A stretch of 5,146 bases of DNA, from assembly GCA_029287515.1 (NCBI GenBank), contig JARFQZ010000096.1, positions 1 through 5,146 of the forward strand. Direction: 5' to 3'. Positions 5,099 to 5,146 of the stretch are shown piece after piece. The notes under the pieces were generated by a model. It made no database searches and had not been told where the DNA came from. It saw nothing but the letters and a program-made list of their open reading frames with translations. The stretch comes from Lysobacterales bacterium. Its GTDB lineage: Bacteria; Pseudomonadota; Gammaproteobacteria; Xanthomonadales; SZUA-36. Every line of letters begins with the position of its first letter. Within the stretch, counting starts at the first letter, position 1. The translations under genes and the position numbers were made by a program.

Positions 5099-5146
5099 TG
5101 AAAAAATTAATCTTCCTTGCCATATTGTCTCTCCCTTTTATGGTGT
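5098..5146 (+). CDS. Start of an exported protein, cut by the window edge
   Basis: Only 16 codons are visible, reading MKKLIFLAILSLPFMV. Two lysines followed by an unbroken hydrophobic stretch are typical of a signal peptide, so the product is probably exported to the periplasm, outer membrane or outside. AGGAAGGA 6 nt upstream supports the start. The reading frame is open to the window end. The family cannot be determined. It is divergent from the FGE-like secreted protein, and the two may share the 235-bp control region. Confidence 0.7.
   Translation, partial: MKKLIFLAILSLPFMV

Overview
The window looks like chromosomal DNA from a moderately GC-rich proteobacterium. My guess is a gammaproteobacterium, because the secreted protein at 3579-4862 ends in a domain I associate with marine and halophilic gammaproteobacteria; this is recognition from memory, not a search. 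It holds four complete genes and the first codons of a fifth. I see no tRNA, rRNA, CRISPR array, insertion sequence or phage gene.

Layout. Positions 1-210 are AT-rich and non-coding, with a long imperfect inverted repeat at 11-125. A class I PPK2 polyphosphate kinase lies on the minus strand (211-1098). Divergent from it, across an 89-bp gap, is a CYTH-CHAD protein on the plus strand (1188-2711). This pair forms a compact polyphosphate module: one enzyme moves phosphate between polyphosphate and nucleotides, and the other combines a triphosphate-tunnel fold with a polyphosphate-binding helical domain. The CYTH-CHAD gene runs tail to tail, with a 4-bp gap, into an RquA-type gene for rhodoquinone biosynthesis on the minus strand (2716-3474; start corrected to an ATG with a strong ribosome binding site). 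Upstream of rquA on the same strand, after a 104-bp gap with a perfect 15-bp palindrome, is a secreted protein (3579-4862). It has an FGE-sulfatase (SUMF1-like) fold without the catalytic cysteines, fused to an uncharacterised C-terminal domain. A 235-bp divergent regulatory region with two clear dyads separates it from a new plus-strand gene at 5098, of which only the start of a signal peptide is visible.

How the genes fit together. PPK2 and CYTH-CHAD plausibly act on the same polymer. RquA converts ubiquinone to rhodoquinone, a low-potential quinone used for fumarate respiration when oxygen is scarce. A shared theme of energy maintenance under oxygen or nutrient limitation is possible, but it is inferred from adjacency only. 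I do not see a clear new multi-gene system. The items most worth a second look are the rquA homologue with its palindromic upstream site, the cysteine-less FGE-like secreted protein with its unusual C-terminal domain, and the inverted repeat at the left edge.
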